Of a DNA stretch of 22,519 nucleotides, positions 1 to 7,830 are shown piece by piece. How positions within the stretch are numbered: position 1 is the first letter of the stretch; each line of letters opens with the position of its first letter. The stretch spans positions 1 to 22,519 of the forward strand of contig JBBSWB010000084.1 in the NCBI GenBank assembly GCA_038046465.1, in the 5' to 3' direction. Made by a program: the position numbers and the translations under genes. Origin of the DNA: JBBSWB01 sp038046465 (GTDB lineage: Archaea > Nanobdellota > Nanobdellia > Woesearchaeales > GW2011-AR9). The notes beneath the pieces were generated by a model. That model saw only the letters and a program-made list of their open reading frames with translations, had not been told where the DNA came from and made no database searches.

Positions 1-62
1 TCTCTCTGGGGCACATTAAATAAAGAGAGATATCTCCAACAGCTGCTTTGGTAGTTAGGTAA

Positions 63-770
63 TTACTGGTTTTTCAACAAATAATCCTTAATCTCATTAA
101 TTTCGCGTTCAGAAATGGCTGCCCCATTATATTTCACAGTCCACAAGATTGAATCGACTAGAATTTCATTCCCTTTTTTTAATTCCGGAACATAATCATC
201 TAACAAGCCCATTTTATACGCAGTGCTGACTAATTCGGTAGAGCGGATGATTTTTATTTTATTAAGTTGTGCGCTAAATTGGTCCATTTTTGCAAGATCG
301 ACCATTATTTCTTTCTGAAATCTTCTTTCTAATAATCGTTTCATATCTCGGTTATTTTCAATAAATAAGCGCAAAGTTCTTTCATCCATAACTACCGCAT
401 CAGCACCGATATCTAAAGCACAGGCAACTGATTCAACTTCTCCTTCCTGAATGATTTCTAAATTTTTATTATTAATTTTAAATGAACTATTGGCTAAATC
501 GATTAGTTCCGTTACCTTTTTTTGAGGAACCTTATCGTATACTTCTAAAGTGCCGTCTTTGATTAACTTTAAAGTTTGCAAGGCTTCAAATTCAAACCGT
601 TTGATTTCTAATGGGCGGGTAATTAATTCCTGCTTTACTGCCGGAGTGATGTAAAATTTACCTCCGAACTTATTCTTTAACAGAGGGAGGATCCAAATTA
701 ACCTAGACATAACTAAAGTGATGATTGGTCCGGTATCAAAAAATAAAGCTTTAATCTTTTTTTCTTCCAT
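63..770 (-). CDS. PIN-domain nuclease-like protein
   Basis: This 235-residue protein has the layout of a PIN-domain ribonuclease. The N-terminus runs into a hydrophobic strand ending in FFDTGP (Asp12). Acidic residues follow at Glu48 (VKQEL), Glu111/Glu113 (EGEVES) and Asp129 (VVMDER), in the order expected for the metal-binding acids of PIN enzymes. It is longer than a typical VapC toxin (about 130 residues) because of an extra helical C-terminal half of about 90 residues. It lies 12 nt downstream of a helical protein gene on the same strand, so the two are probably co-transcribed. Toxin-antitoxin is one reading. A long, stand-alone RNA-processing PIN protein of the kind seen in many DPANN genomes is another. 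The family call is fairly secure; the role is inferred. Confidence 0.75.
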   Translation of the reverse strand: MEEKKIKALFFDTGPIITLVMSRLIWILPLLKNKFGGKFYITPAVKQELITRPLEIKRFEFEALQTLKLIKDGTLEVYDKVPQKKVTELIDLANSSFKINNKNLEIIQEGEVESVACALDIGADAVVMDERTLRLFIENNRDMKRLLERRFQKEIMVDLAKMDQFSAQLNKIKIIRSTELVSTAYKMGLLDDYVPELKKGNEILVDSILWTVKYNGAAISEREINEIKDYLLKNQ

Positions 771-782
771 GGGCGATTTCTC

Positions 783-1343
783 TTAATATTTTACTCCAAA
801 TATTTTTAAGGCAGTTTGCACTCTGGTCTTTGCAGGGACTTTTTCTTGCTGCTGTTCAAAAGAGGTAGTTTTTCCTACGTAACTCTGTAAGTCCCAGTTA
901 GACAAACCCATCAATCCCGCAGCTTGCCCGATAGATAATCCTTTTTCTAACAAAATAGCACTCTTTTTTACCCGAGCTGCATGCAAAACATCCTGAAGGT
1001 GAACTTTTATTTTGGCGTTGCTTTTTTTAATGATTTGAAATAAAGCTTTGATGCTTTGATTGTATTTCCCTAAATCTCGTTCTTGCAAACATTGCTTGGC
1101 GGTTTTTATTTTATTCACCAATTGTAAATAATCTTCTTGCGGAAGAACAGCGGCAATTTTATACAAAGAATAGACCAAGACTGCAATAGAAATCAAATCT
1201 AAATTTTTATGTAAAGCCACATCATCAATACCGTGGTTGCTTAATTCTTTTAGCTCCTCAACGTCTTTTTCTTCTTTTTGCTCTAAGATCTCTATCGTCT
1301 GGCCGAGAATATCTAGAATCTCTTTTTTAATCTCTACATCCAT
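783..1343 (-). CDS. helical protein with C-terminal HTH-like segment, partner of the PIN gene
   Basis: This 186-residue protein is almost wholly helical. The first 45 residues are charged and coiled-coil-like, rich in E and K. Residues about 50-70 form a hydrophobic helix. A segment around residues 125-155 reads as a small helix-turn-helix-like unit containing GLSIGQAAGLMGLS and then SNWDLQSY. The C-terminus is basic. I do not recognise a named family. The gene ends 12 nt before the PIN gene and is first in the pair, which is the usual order for an antitoxin or regulator followed by its nuclease. No Shine-Dalgarno site is visible before the ATG, which fits a leaderless transcript. A DNA-binding antitoxin role is inferred from order and fold only. 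Confidence 0.6.
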   Translation of the reverse strand: MDVEIKKEILDILGQTIEILEQKEEKDVEELKELSNHGIDDVALHKNLDLISIAVLVYSLYKIAAVLPQEDYLQLVNKIKTAKQCLQERDLGKYNQSIKALFQIIKKSNAKIKVHLQDVLHAARVKKSAILLEKGLSIGQAAGLMGLSNWDLQSYVGKTTSFEQQQEKVPAKTRVQTALKIFGVKY

Positions 1344-1416
1344 AAGCTGAAAGAAAGCATTTTACTTTATTAAAGTTTTGGGTGGTTAGCTGACTATTTT
1401 TAAGTAGTTAGAATTA

Positions 1417-1425
1417 TTTAAATAG
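1417..1425 (+). promoter_or_regulatory. TATA box of the small membrane protein gene
   Basis: TTTAAATAG is centred about 26 nt upstream of the ATG at 1447, and no Shine-Dalgarno site lies between. This is the usual archaeal TATA-to-start spacing for a leaderless transcript. Confidence 0.5.
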
Positions 1426-1446
1426 CTTCTAATAATTATTAAGATT

Positions 1447-1698
1447 ATGGATTGGAAAGAAATCTTTAAAGTTTCAGGTATTCTTGGTGTAGTTTCTTAT
1501 GTATTGTTTATCTTAACCGATGTAATGGGCGGTAATTGGAATGTTGAAATTGCAGTTGTGGGTTTAGTTGGTACCGGACTTATCTTAAATAGAAGATTAA
1601 ACAGGAAAGAAGACTGGGGCATAGTCATAGGTATGATTATTTCTATGTTAGTGTGTATAATAATATCTTATTTAACAATTGATGTATTAGGGCTTTAA
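1447..1698 (+). CDS. small membrane protein, unknown function
   Basis: The 83-residue product has three hydrophobic segments: about residues 10-27, 33-47 and 57-80. Basic residues between the second and third (NRRLNRK) suggest a cytoplasmic loop there. There is no signal-peptide cleavage site and no recognisable catalytic motif. A TATA box about 26 nt upstream and the absence of a ribosome-binding site support a real, leaderless gene. I do not recognise the family. Confidence 0.5.
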   Translation: MDWKEIFKVSGILGVVSYVLFILTDVMGGNWNVEIAVVGLVGTGLILNRRLNRKEDWGIVIGMIISMLVCIIISYLTIDVLGL

Positions 1699-1777
1699 TT
1701 TTTCTAATTAAAATGGTTACGAATTTTACAAATTATAAATAAGAATTATTGTTTATACTTCTAATTCCTTCCAGAAT

Positions 1778-1791
1778 GTTTTTAAATTAAA
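1778..1791 (+). promoter_or_regulatory. TATA box for tRNA-Ala
   Basis: GTTTTTAAATTAAA is centred about 27 nt before the first base of the tRNA at 1812, the normal distance for archaeal tRNA promoters. Confidence 0.45.
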
Positions 1792-1847
1792 CCAGAAATA
1801 TACCTTTAAATGGGCCTGTAGTCTAATGGTAAAATAGACCCTTGGCT

Positions 1848-1862
1848 TTTTTAAAAACAAAC
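1848..1862 (+). other. predicted tRNA intron, anticodon loop (37/38)
   Basis: Fifteen extra bases separate U37 (1847) from A38 (1863), the canonical archaeal intron position. A relaxed bulge-helix-bulge can be drawn. TTG (1842-1844) pairs with CAA (1858-1860), a three-base bulge ACA (1861-1863) precedes the anticodon stem, and a short T/A helix lies inside. Cutting after the second base of each bulge leaves the loop TTGGCTA. The central helix has only three firm pairs, so the boundaries may shift by a base. Confidence 0.6.
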
Positions 1863-1883
1863 AGGGTCAGACTCGGGTTCGAC

Positions 1884-1905
1884 GGCAAAATTATTTGCAC
1901 GAAAA
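1884..1905 (+). other. predicted noncanonical tRNA intron in the T loop
   Basis: The T stem is intact, but 29 bases lie where a 7-base loop should be. TTCG (1878-1881) pairs with CGAA (1900-1903). The three-base bulge ACG (1882-1884) lies on one strand and AAT (1904-1906) on the other. An inner hairpin GCAAA/TTTGC (1885-1889/1894-1898) closes the intron. This is close to a textbook bulge-helix-bulge, with one extra unpaired A at 1899. Cutting after the second bulge base restores the T loop TTCGACT, placing the intron at 59/60. Cutting one base earlier in each bulge gives TTCGAAT (58/59). Confidence 0.7.
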
Positions 1906-1978
1906 TCCCGACAGGTCCATCTTTTATTTTACCTTTTAGTCGTTTTTTAACTATTTAATTGTTTAAGCTAACTTGAAA

Positions 1979-2287
1979 CTACCTTCTTATTCGTTTCTTA
2001 ATTTTTTGCATCTTAGCTTTAACGGCGTTCTTCATGCATTTGAAGTCCTTCCTCTTAGCAAGGCCAGACCTTTTTAGTGCTGCTTCCAAATATTTTTTTC
2101 CAGTTTTAACAAATTCTTTGCTCAATTTCTCAGAATCGGCTACTAATTCTTTAGCTAAGGTTAAGCTTTCTTTTTCGGACAGATTTAAGTCTTTTTTCAC
2201 TTTAGAAGCAATTTTCTTTGCCTCTACCAAACTTAATAACCCCAATCCAAAACCGGTCTTAATTATTTTTTTAACTGTTTTTTCCAT
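1979..2287 (-). CDS. Lys-rich all-helical protein, phasin-like
   Basis: The product is 102 residues from the ATG at 2287, chosen because GAGG lies just upstream. A TTG three codons earlier is less likely. The protein starts with a short amphipathic helix and a Gly/Leu-rich stretch (FGLGLLSLVEAKK). Long helices rich in Lys, Glu and Ser follow, and the tail is very basic (KMQKIKKRIRR). The pattern resembles phasin-like or PhaF-type helical proteins, a weak resemblance that says little about function. The basic tail could bind nucleic acid or membrane. It lies 88 nt downstream of the UbiB gene on the same strand with its own ribosome-binding site. Confidence 0.55.
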   Translation of the reverse strand: MEKTVKKIIKTGFGLGLLSLVEAKKIASKVKKDLNLSEKESLTLAKELVADSEKLSKEFVKTGKKYLEAALKRSGLAKRKDFKCMKNAVKAKMQKIKKRIRR

Positions 2288-2375
2288 TGTCCTCAAACCT
2301 CATTTTTTTTATTCTATACTCAAAATCCTTAGATTTCTGTTCGAAATTTAAAGATTTTGGTATATACCAAAAGAA

Positions 2376-4046
2376 TTAGGTTTGAAACCTAATTCTTTTT
2401 AGTATAGAACTAAACATAAAATAACCTAAGATTATTATGGCAAGAATAAATAAAAATACACCGATAGGCAGTCCCCACAATAAGATTCGGCCTTCTTTGT
2501 ATAATAATATAGCTGAAGCAATAATTAGTACGGAACTGATCAACCCAATATTTTTTCGGCGCTGGACATATTCCATCTCCTGCTCGATTTCCCGCAATTG
2601 AGAAATATTCACTTCCTGCGGAGGTTCTGGTTTTTCTAACCGCTCAATTATTTTGGTGATATGTTCGGGAAGTTCAATCAATAATTCTTTTTTAGTCCAT
2701 AACGTTTTAGTCAGACTGCGGATGAGTTTGGTTGGGGACAATTTTTCCTGCAGGACATCTTTAGTGAAAATGTCTAAGCCGGAAGCAACTTTAAATTCCG
2801 GATCCAGTTTTAGGGCCAACCCTTCTGCCTGATAAACGGCTTTGGCTACTAAAACATGGTTGGCATCAAAAATCACATTATATTTAGCACCTATTCCGAT
2901 AACCTGATAAAACGCTTGAGCAAAACTTTTTTCTTCGATAGTATTATTATAAGCATCTCCAAGCACCTTAATTGCTTCCTCCCTGAAAGCGGGCAAGTTA
3001 GCTTTGCTGATATCTCTAGCCAGAGAGATAATTAAATCCATGCTTTTAGTGGTATTTTTTTCATTAACTGACATAATAAAGCCAATTACTTTTCTACGGT
3101 CGCTAAGGCTTAATTCTCCGACAATCCCGTAATCCAAATAGACTAACTGTCCATTACGCTGAACTAAAATGTTAGCTGGATGAGGATCAGCATGGAATAC
3201 TCCATGCAATAAAGCCTGCTCTAAAATAGATATAAAATAAGTCTGGACAATTTTCTTACGATTCAAATGGTACTTTTCAATCGCTGCCAGATTATCTAAT
3301 TTGACTCCCTCAATAAATTCTAAAGTTAAAACTTTTTTAGTGGAAAATTTAGAATAAATGCGGGGAATTTTGATCCCTTTATTATTTTTACAGGCTTCTT
3401 TTAGGCGTAGAGCATTCTTAGCTTCCAATTCAAAGTTTAATTCTTTTCTAGTCCATAAGGCAAATTCGATAACTACATTAACCGGGTGGTAATTTCGAAT
3501 ATGTGAAAAGTGCTGTTCTAATGATTGAGCAATATGAAACAATACGTCTAAATCAGCATCAATTATTTTTTTAATGTTGGGCCGCTGTACTTTTACCGCA
3601 ACTACTGCCCCCGATTTTAACACGGCTTTATGGACTTGAGCTATTGACGCAGTAGCTAAAGGTTTTGGGTCGAATTTCTTAAAAATTTTGGTTAAAGGCT
3701 GTCCCAGTTCTTCTTCAATTATTTTTTTAACTTTGGGATAAGGTACAGCAGGAATGCGGTCTTGTAATTTTTCAAATTCAAGAGAATATTCTTTAGGCAC
3801 TAAATCTGGACGCAACGATAACAATTGGCCAAATTTAATAAAAGTAGGCCCTAATCGTTCAAACGATTTTCGGATAGCAATCGCCTGTCTTTCTTTATCG
3901 GTTAAAGGCAAATTCAGTTTAAGAATCCTTTTATGAAATGGGAAATGGTAATGCAGTTTAGCTTTAGTGACATAGTAGCCTAATCCCTCTTCGAATAGGA
4001 TAGCTACAATTTCCTGCAGTCTATCAACGTCTTTAACATAACCCAT
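2376..4046 (-). CDS. UbiB/ABC1/AarF-family atypical kinase
   Basis: The product is about 556 residues. The ATG at 4046 is preferred over the one two codons upstream because GAGGA ends about six bases before it. The family hallmarks are in order: the KFGQ motif (KFGQLLSLRPD, near residue 73), the A-rich nucleotide loop (ATASIAQVH, near 130), the Lys strand (VAVKVQRP, near 150), the catalytic-loop equivalent (HADPHPANIL, near 288) and the metal-binding Asp (YLDYGIVGEL, near 305). Two transmembrane helices lie at the C-terminus (about 502-520 and 526-548). Family members act as unusual membrane ATPases/kinases, and in bacteria and mitochondria they support quinone synthesis. What an archaeon with a small genome uses it for is unknown. 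The family call is secure. Confidence 0.93.
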   Translation of the reverse strand: MGYVKDVDRLQEIVAILFEEGLGYYVTKAKLHYHFPFHKRILKLNLPLTDKERQAIAIRKSFERLGPTFIKFGQLLSLRPDLVPKEYSLEFEKLQDRIPAVPYPKVKKIIEEELGQPLTKIFKKFDPKPLATASIAQVHKAVLKSGAVVAVKVQRPNIKKIIDADLDVLFHIAQSLEQHFSHIRNYHPVNVVIEFALWTRKELNFELEAKNALRLKEACKNNKGIKIPRIYSKFSTKKVLTLEFIEGVKLDNLAAIEKYHLNRKKIVQTYFISILEQALLHGVFHADPHPANILVQRNGQLVYLDYGIVGELSLSDRRKVIGFIMSVNEKNTTKSMDLIISLARDISKANLPAFREEAIKVLGDAYNNTIEEKSFAQAFYQVIGIGAKYNVIFDANHVLVAKAVYQAEGLALKLDPEFKVASGLDIFTKDVLQEKLSPTKLIRSLTKTLWTKKELLIELPEHITKIIERLEKPEPPQEVNISQLREIEQEMEYVQRRKNIGLISSVLIIASAILLYKEGRILLWGLPIGVFLFILAIIILGYFMFSSILKRIRFQT

Positions 4047-4174
4047 GGACATCCTCTTTTTTATGGTATATAATATAGCAAATAAAGAAGTATAAATATA
4101 TAAGGGTTTTGCTCGAAATGATTCTAAAATAATTTAATAATAGTTCTTACTATTAACAACCGTCAACAACAACC

Positions 4175-4182
4175 TTTATATG
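4175..4182 (+). promoter_or_regulatory. TATA box of the YdjM-like gene
   Basis: TTTATATG lies 22-29 nt before the ATG at 4204, with no Shine-Dalgarno site between, consistent with leaderless transcription. Confidence 0.45.
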
Positions 4183-4203
4183 CTCTAAAAATATACTCTG
4201 CTT

Positions 4204-4698
4204 ATGGCTTTAGCAGTAACTCATGTTATTATTACCATTATTGTTCTGGACGTATTCCGCCATTATGTTTTTGGAAAAAAGAAATTTCCCCGTTATTTGT
4301 TAGTGGTGGGAGGAATTGCTGGTCTGCTTCCAGATATTGATGTTCCTTTAACCTGGATTTATAATTTATTAATGGGAACTACCGGTAGTTTACATGGATT
4401 ATTCACTCATAGCATACTTTTTCCAGCAATTTTTTTAATTCTAACTTCGGTGTTTTTTCTACAGAAAAAAATCAAGCTGGCAAAAATTTCTTTAGTAATT
4501 TTTGTAGGATTATTTTTACATTTGTTACTAGATTGCCTGTATGGGGGATACAGTACTTTCTTATGGCCGATGGAAATTTCCACTGCTTTTTGTCCGCAAT
4601 GGGGCATCAAGAGTTATGCTTCAGCCATCGATGCTTTAATCTTGGTTGCCTGGCTAATCCATGAAGAAGCGCACAAATTAATCAAAGATTATTTTTGA
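4204..4698 (+). CDS. YdjM/DUF457-like membrane metal-dependent hydrolase
   Basis: The product is a 164-residue integral membrane protein with about four hydrophobic segments. The N-terminus carries TH in the first helix. The motif GLLPDID (near residue 40) is followed by HGLFTHS (near 64) and HLLLDCLYGG (near 105). This spacing of His and Asp residues is typical of the YdjM-like (DUF457) membrane-bound hydrolase family, whose substrate is generally unknown. It is somewhat short for the family but looks complete. The last 12 codons (HEEAHKLIKDYF) reappear, diverged, at 7831-7869 after another gene. It converges with the CoaBC gene, leaving only 17 nt between stops. Confidence 0.8.
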   Translation: MALAVTHVIITIIVLDVFRHYVFGKKKFPRYLLVVGGIAGLLPDIDVPLTWIYNLLMGTTGSLHGLFTHSILFPAIFLILTSVFFLQKKIKLAKISLVIFVGLFLHLLLDCLYGGYSTFLWPMEISTAFCPQWGIKSYASAIDALILVAWLIHEEAHKLIKDYF

Positions 4699-4715
4699 AG
4701 AATTTTTATTTCCAA

Positions 4716-5891
4716 TCATTTTAATTCTGCCCCTAAATAATCAATTAATTTTTCTGCAATTTCTGATGATGAATAAACTTTTTCTATGGAATCTTTTCTT
4801 ACAAGATAAGCCTCGTGATTTTCTTTCATGTCTTCTGCTCTGTTAGCAATTATCATCTGATACTTATCCAATCGAGCTTTGGTAATATCCAATAATTCAT
4901 CTACTGAAACTCCATCTTGGTATTTGAAAGTTACCATGTGAAGATTTGGATATTTTTCCCGAATTTTTTCAATTACTTTTTCTGTTTCTATCAATTCAAT
5001 ATTCTTTAATGTACCTGAAGGAATTTTTCCTTTTTCCTTTTTTGCCGGCCGGTAATCAGCGACTGCAGCAGAAAATATTCCAGCATCGTATCCTTGTTCC
5101 AATTCTCTAAAAACATTTTCTACATATTGATCATAGTCTTGGTGGGGAAGAACCTCTAGAAACGAAGGAATTTGAATTCCTCCCGCTCCGACTAAGTATT
5201 TCACAACTGCCCCTTTAAGATAAGCTTCAACAGCAATTTTCTTCCCTAAACTGCCTTTAAATCTGTTAGTAATCATTCTTACATCATCAATCCAAACCGG
5301 CGTTGGTCCACCAGTAATGAGAATTTTTTTTCCTTTAATCGGATGTTCTGATAATCCTCTACAAACTTCTGCTACAATTTTTTCTAATTTAGGAATTTTG
5401 GCTTTTCCTTCTTCAATACGGGGTTCAATGATATTCAATCCGTATTGACTCGCTTTGAAAATATTTTCCTGGAAAAAAGGGTTTTTATATAAAGATTCAT
5501 GCATAGTGGGAGCCAGATAAACTGGTTTTTTCATCCCTAAAGCACTAGCAATCAGGGTCGTTACAGTATTGTCTGCAATTCCCTGCATTACTTTGTTTAC
5601 TGTGTTCATTGTAGCAGGCGCCACCAATACTAAATCTTCTTGACAAATATGTTCAGAATCCCCTGAAAGTTCTGAAATGACTTTTTGTTCGGTAGCCCAT
5701 TGTAAAGCCGCTTCTCCAATAAAATTTCCTGCCGATTTAGTCATGTATGCTTTTACATCTGCCCCATATCTGCGGAGATATCTAGCTAATTTTGGTGTTT
5801 CAATGGCGGCGATTCCTCCAGTTACACATAACGCAATTGATTTGTTTTTCAAATGTTTTCCTACTATATCTACTTTAAGATCTTCATTCAT
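4716..5891 (-). CDS. coaBC: bifunctional CoaBC: phosphopantothenoylcysteine decarboxylase / phosphopantothenate-cysteine ligase
   Basis: The product is 391 residues from the ATG at 5891, which has GGAGGT seven bases upstream. A TTG five codons earlier is not needed. The N-terminal flavoprotein half (about 15-180) has the CVTGGIAA nucleotide loop, a His in SEHICQEDLVLVAPATMNT matching the CoaC active-site region, and PTMHESLY where bacteria have PxMNxxMW. The flap carries EPRIEEGKAKI instead of the bacterial Cys-containing loop, which I recall as common in archaeal forms. The C-terminal half (about 190-390) has the ligase signature KILITGGPTPVWIDDVRMITN, with the usual GxTxExID modified, and SAAVADYRP. 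It makes 4'-phosphopantetheine from 4'-phosphopantothenate, cysteine and CTP in CoA synthesis. Confidence 0.93.
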   Translation of the reverse strand: MNEDLKVDIVGKHLKNKSIALCVTGGIAAIETPKLARYLRRYGADVKAYMTKSAGNFIGEAALQWATEQKVISELSGDSEHICQEDLVLVAPATMNTVNKVMQGIADNTVTTLIASALGMKKPVYLAPTMHESLYKNPFFQENIFKASQYGLNIIEPRIEEGKAKIPKLEKIVAEVCRGLSEHPIKGKKILITGGPTPVWIDDVRMITNRFKGSLGKKIAVEAYLKGAVVKYLVGAGGIQIPSFLEVLPHQDYDQYVENVFRELEQGYDAGIFSAAVADYRPAKKEKGKIPSGTLKNIELIETEKVIEKIREKYPNLHMVTFKYQDGVSVDELLDITKARLDKYQMIIANRAEDMKENHEAYLVRKDSIEKVYSSSEIAEKLIDYLGAELK

Positions 5892-5961
5892 TTTAGTAAC
5901 CTCCAATAATATTTAAAAAAACTCTTTCTTATTATCCCTTTATACCTTACCCAAAATAGTT

Positions 5962-6807
5962 TCAATCTCTTCCCTCCAAAATTCTTTCAGCATTTTTGTA
6001 ATACACTTTTTTCTTATCAGTAAGAGGATAATTTTTCATCGCTTCCTCGATAAAATAAATCGAGTCTGAATGTATTTGCAATGGAAAATCGGTTCCAAAT
6101 AATAATTTTGAAGGCCCGCATTCCCCTAAGAATTGTTTGATATTTTCAACCGCTTCGGAAACTTCCTCAGGTTCATATCTTGGATCCCTTTTATATTTTG
6201 AATGAACCAATCCGCTAATGTCACTATAAACCTGAGAATTTTCTTTAACTATTTCGGTCAATTCTTGATGAAAAGGGTTGCCTAAATGACTTATAATAAT
6301 TTTTAAGGTTGGGTGTTCTTTAGCAAGGAATTCTAAATCTTTAGGGTGGATCAAGTTTGCTACTGAAAAACGCCCATAGCGGCGGAAAGAGGTATAAGAA
6401 TATCCTCCGTGAAACATTACCGGTAAGTTTTGTTTCTTAGCTAGGGAAATTATCCTGCCAAAATTTTTAGAGGACAAGTCGATATTTTGGTAGCAGGTGT
6501 AAATCTTAATCCCTTTGATTAATCTCTCTTCAGCCATTTCCTCCAATTCATTATAACCCTGATAAAAATAATGTTCGAAATCCAAACTTCCAAACATTAC
6601 AAATTCTGGCCGGTCTTTAATCCAATGATATAATCGATAATTAGAGATGCCCGAACTTTTGTGGGGAAAATAAGTTGCGAGAAGAACAGTTTTCTCAATT
6701 TCATATTTCTGCATCTCTTTAGCAAGGTAATTAATATCCGCAGATTCTGGGATTACATCATTAATTTTTCGCTTAGTGGCGTGGCAATGAAAATCTATTT
6801 TTTTCAT
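5962..6807 (-). CDS. amidohydrolase-2 family TIM-barrel metal-dependent hydrolase
   Basis: The product is 281 residues. It opens with the metal motif HCH (His7-Cys-His9). A conserved His follows in PVMFHGGYS (near 135), then ISHLGNP (near 175) and the late catalytic Asp in LLFGTDFPLQ (near 240). These match the amidohydrolase-2 (PF04909) barrel, whose members hydrolyse or decarboxylate small organic substrates. The substrate cannot be read from sequence. The C-terminus (YYKNAERIL) is the usual end for the family, as in NAxRLL, so the gene appears complete. It is divergently oriented from the AbrB-PhoU gene. CoaBC follows 70 nt downstream in the same direction, with its own ribosome-binding site. 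Confidence 0.88.
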   Translation of the reverse strand: MKKIDFHCHATKRKINDVIPESADINYLAKEMQKYEIEKTVLLATYFPHKSSGISNYRLYHWIKDRPEFVMFGSLDFEHYFYQGYNELEEMAEERLIKGIKIYTCYQNIDLSSKNFGRIISLAKKQNLPVMFHGGYSYTSFRRYGRFSVANLIHPKDLEFLAKEHPTLKIIISHLGNPFHQELTEIVKENSQVYSDISGLVHSKYKRDPRYEPEEVSEAVENIKQFLGECGPSKLLFGTDFPLQIHSDSIYFIEEAMKNYPLTDKKKVYYKNAERILEGRD

Positions 6808-6879
6808 AAGAAATTAAGGATTAAACTTCTTCTTTAAACTATTCTTTAAATCTTTAAAGTTCCATAAATTTCCAAAAAC

Positions 6880-6888
6880 TTAATAAAT
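6880..6888 (+). promoter_or_regulatory. TATA box of the AbrB-PhoU gene
   Basis: TTAATAAAT is centred about 27 nt before the ATG at 6911, with no Shine-Dalgarno site. A leaderless start is likely. Confidence 0.45.
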
Positions 6889-6910
6889 CCTAAGCTCCTA
6901 CCAACTCTGA

Positions 6911-7810
6911 ATGAAAATAGAAAGAAAACTACAAGAAATCTCCGGTTCGTTGTTGATTACGGTCCCTAAAGAATGGGCTAATTCTTTTCATCTTAAAAAA
7001 GGGTCAAAAACAGAAATAAATATTGCTAAAAACGGCACTTTAATCATTTCTCCCAAACCTATTAAAGAATTAGGAAAAGAACAGATTTCTTTTCAATATG
7101 ATGAAAATTTCATCCGTAATTTCTTCCTATATTATTTTCAAGGATACGAGAAGATTGTAGTCGAATTTGCTGAGAAAACTCCTAAAGATCAGGAAAAAAT
7201 TTATTCTATACTTAAAAAATTTATGAATGTTCAGATAATTGAAGAAAACAAAAATAAAATTTCTTTCAAATGTTTTAAAATTGATGAACTATCTATTTTG
7301 GAATGTCTTAACCGAATGTATTTTCTTTCTCATAATATGTTTGAAGAATTATTAAATAAAAATAATAAACCTGTGTTGGAAGAAATAGAAATATCCCTGA
7401 CTAAATTTTATTATATGTTAGTTATGCAGGTAAGAAGATTTATCGACGAAGGAAAATTTACTGAACAAAATCAAATCAGCTTATTATATGCTTTGGATTG
7501 TCGGATGGTTGCTGAAAAAATAAAAAGAATGGGCGAAGTAATCCAAACGATGAAGGCAATTAAAAATAAAAATATCCAAAAATCTTTGGAAGATATCCTC
7601 GCTTTTTATAAGAATTGTTTTTGGGGATTTTATAACCGTAATTACGATACCTCTTTAAACCTTTTTAAAGATTTTAAAATCATTTCTGAAAGCCTAACAA
7701 AATTAGAAACAAATTTTGGAAAAGAAAAAAAGATTGAAGAATTACAGCAAATTTATTCTTTAAAACAATTCCTTGATCATGGAAAAAGCATTATGATGCT
7801 AACGAGATAA
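6911..7810 (+). CDS. AbrB-domain plus PhoU-like regulator
   Basis: The product is 299 residues. The first 50 or so form a SpoVT/AbrB-type DNA-binding swapped hairpin (GSLLITVPKEWANSFHLKKGSKTEI, split here between two strands). The rest is a helical PhoU-like domain, with paired charged helices from about residue 110 to the end. Archaea carry many AbrB-PhoU fusions annotated as phosphate uptake regulators, but no phosphate transporter is next to this one, so that role is only presumed. The single-domain length and leaderless promoter indicate an intact gene. It is followed by a small GGGC-TTCA-GCCC hairpin (7816-7827), which may help termination. Confidence 0.85.
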   Translation: MKIERKLQEISGSLLITVPKEWANSFHLKKGSKTEINIAKNGTLIISPKPIKELGKEQISFQYDENFIRNFFLYYFQGYEKIVVEFAEKTPKDQEKIYSILKKFMNVQIIEENKNKISFKCFKIDELSILECLNRMYFLSHNMFEELLNKNNKPVLEEIEISLTKFYYMLVMQVRRFIDEGKFTEQNQISLLYALDCRMVAEKIKRMGEVIQTMKAIKNKNIQKSLEDILAFYKNCFWGFYNRNYDTSLNLFKDFKIISESLTKLETNFGKEKKIEELQQIYSLKQFLDHGKSIMMLTR

Positions 7811-7830
7811 TAACTGGGCTTCAGCCCGCC

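Larger units (their letters stand above)
1812..1919 (+). tRNA. tRNA-Ala(GGC) with two predicted introns
   Basis: The acceptor stem pairs 1812-1818 with 1912-1918 over seven pairs, including G3-U70 and discriminator A73, the classic alanine identity set. The anticodon stem is GACCC (1837-1841) with GGGTC (1864-1868). The anticodon is GGC at 1844-1846, after U33. The T stem is TCGGG (1873-1877) with CCCGA (1907-1911). Standard geometry appears only after removing 15 nt from the anticodon loop and 22 nt from the T loop. The spliced length is then 71 nt without CCA, matching a tRNA that lacks positions 17 and 47. The D stem is weak (G-U, U-A, C-A mismatch, U-A). Its 5' strand GTCT can also pair with AGAC (1836-1839), which competes with the anticodon stem. 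No CCA is encoded. The isotype is well supported; exact splice points are inferred. Confidence 0.75.

Noticed and set aside
1..62. TCTCTCT/AGAGAGA inverted repeat (1-7/24-30) as an RNA or terminator
   Set aside because: A short simple-sequence pair with a long loop at the window edge; too little to support a feature.
2034..2351. Plus-strand frame opposite the Lys-rich helical protein
   Set aside because: It is Phe/Ser-rich antisense shadow with no ribosome-binding site; the minus-strand frame has a good start signal.
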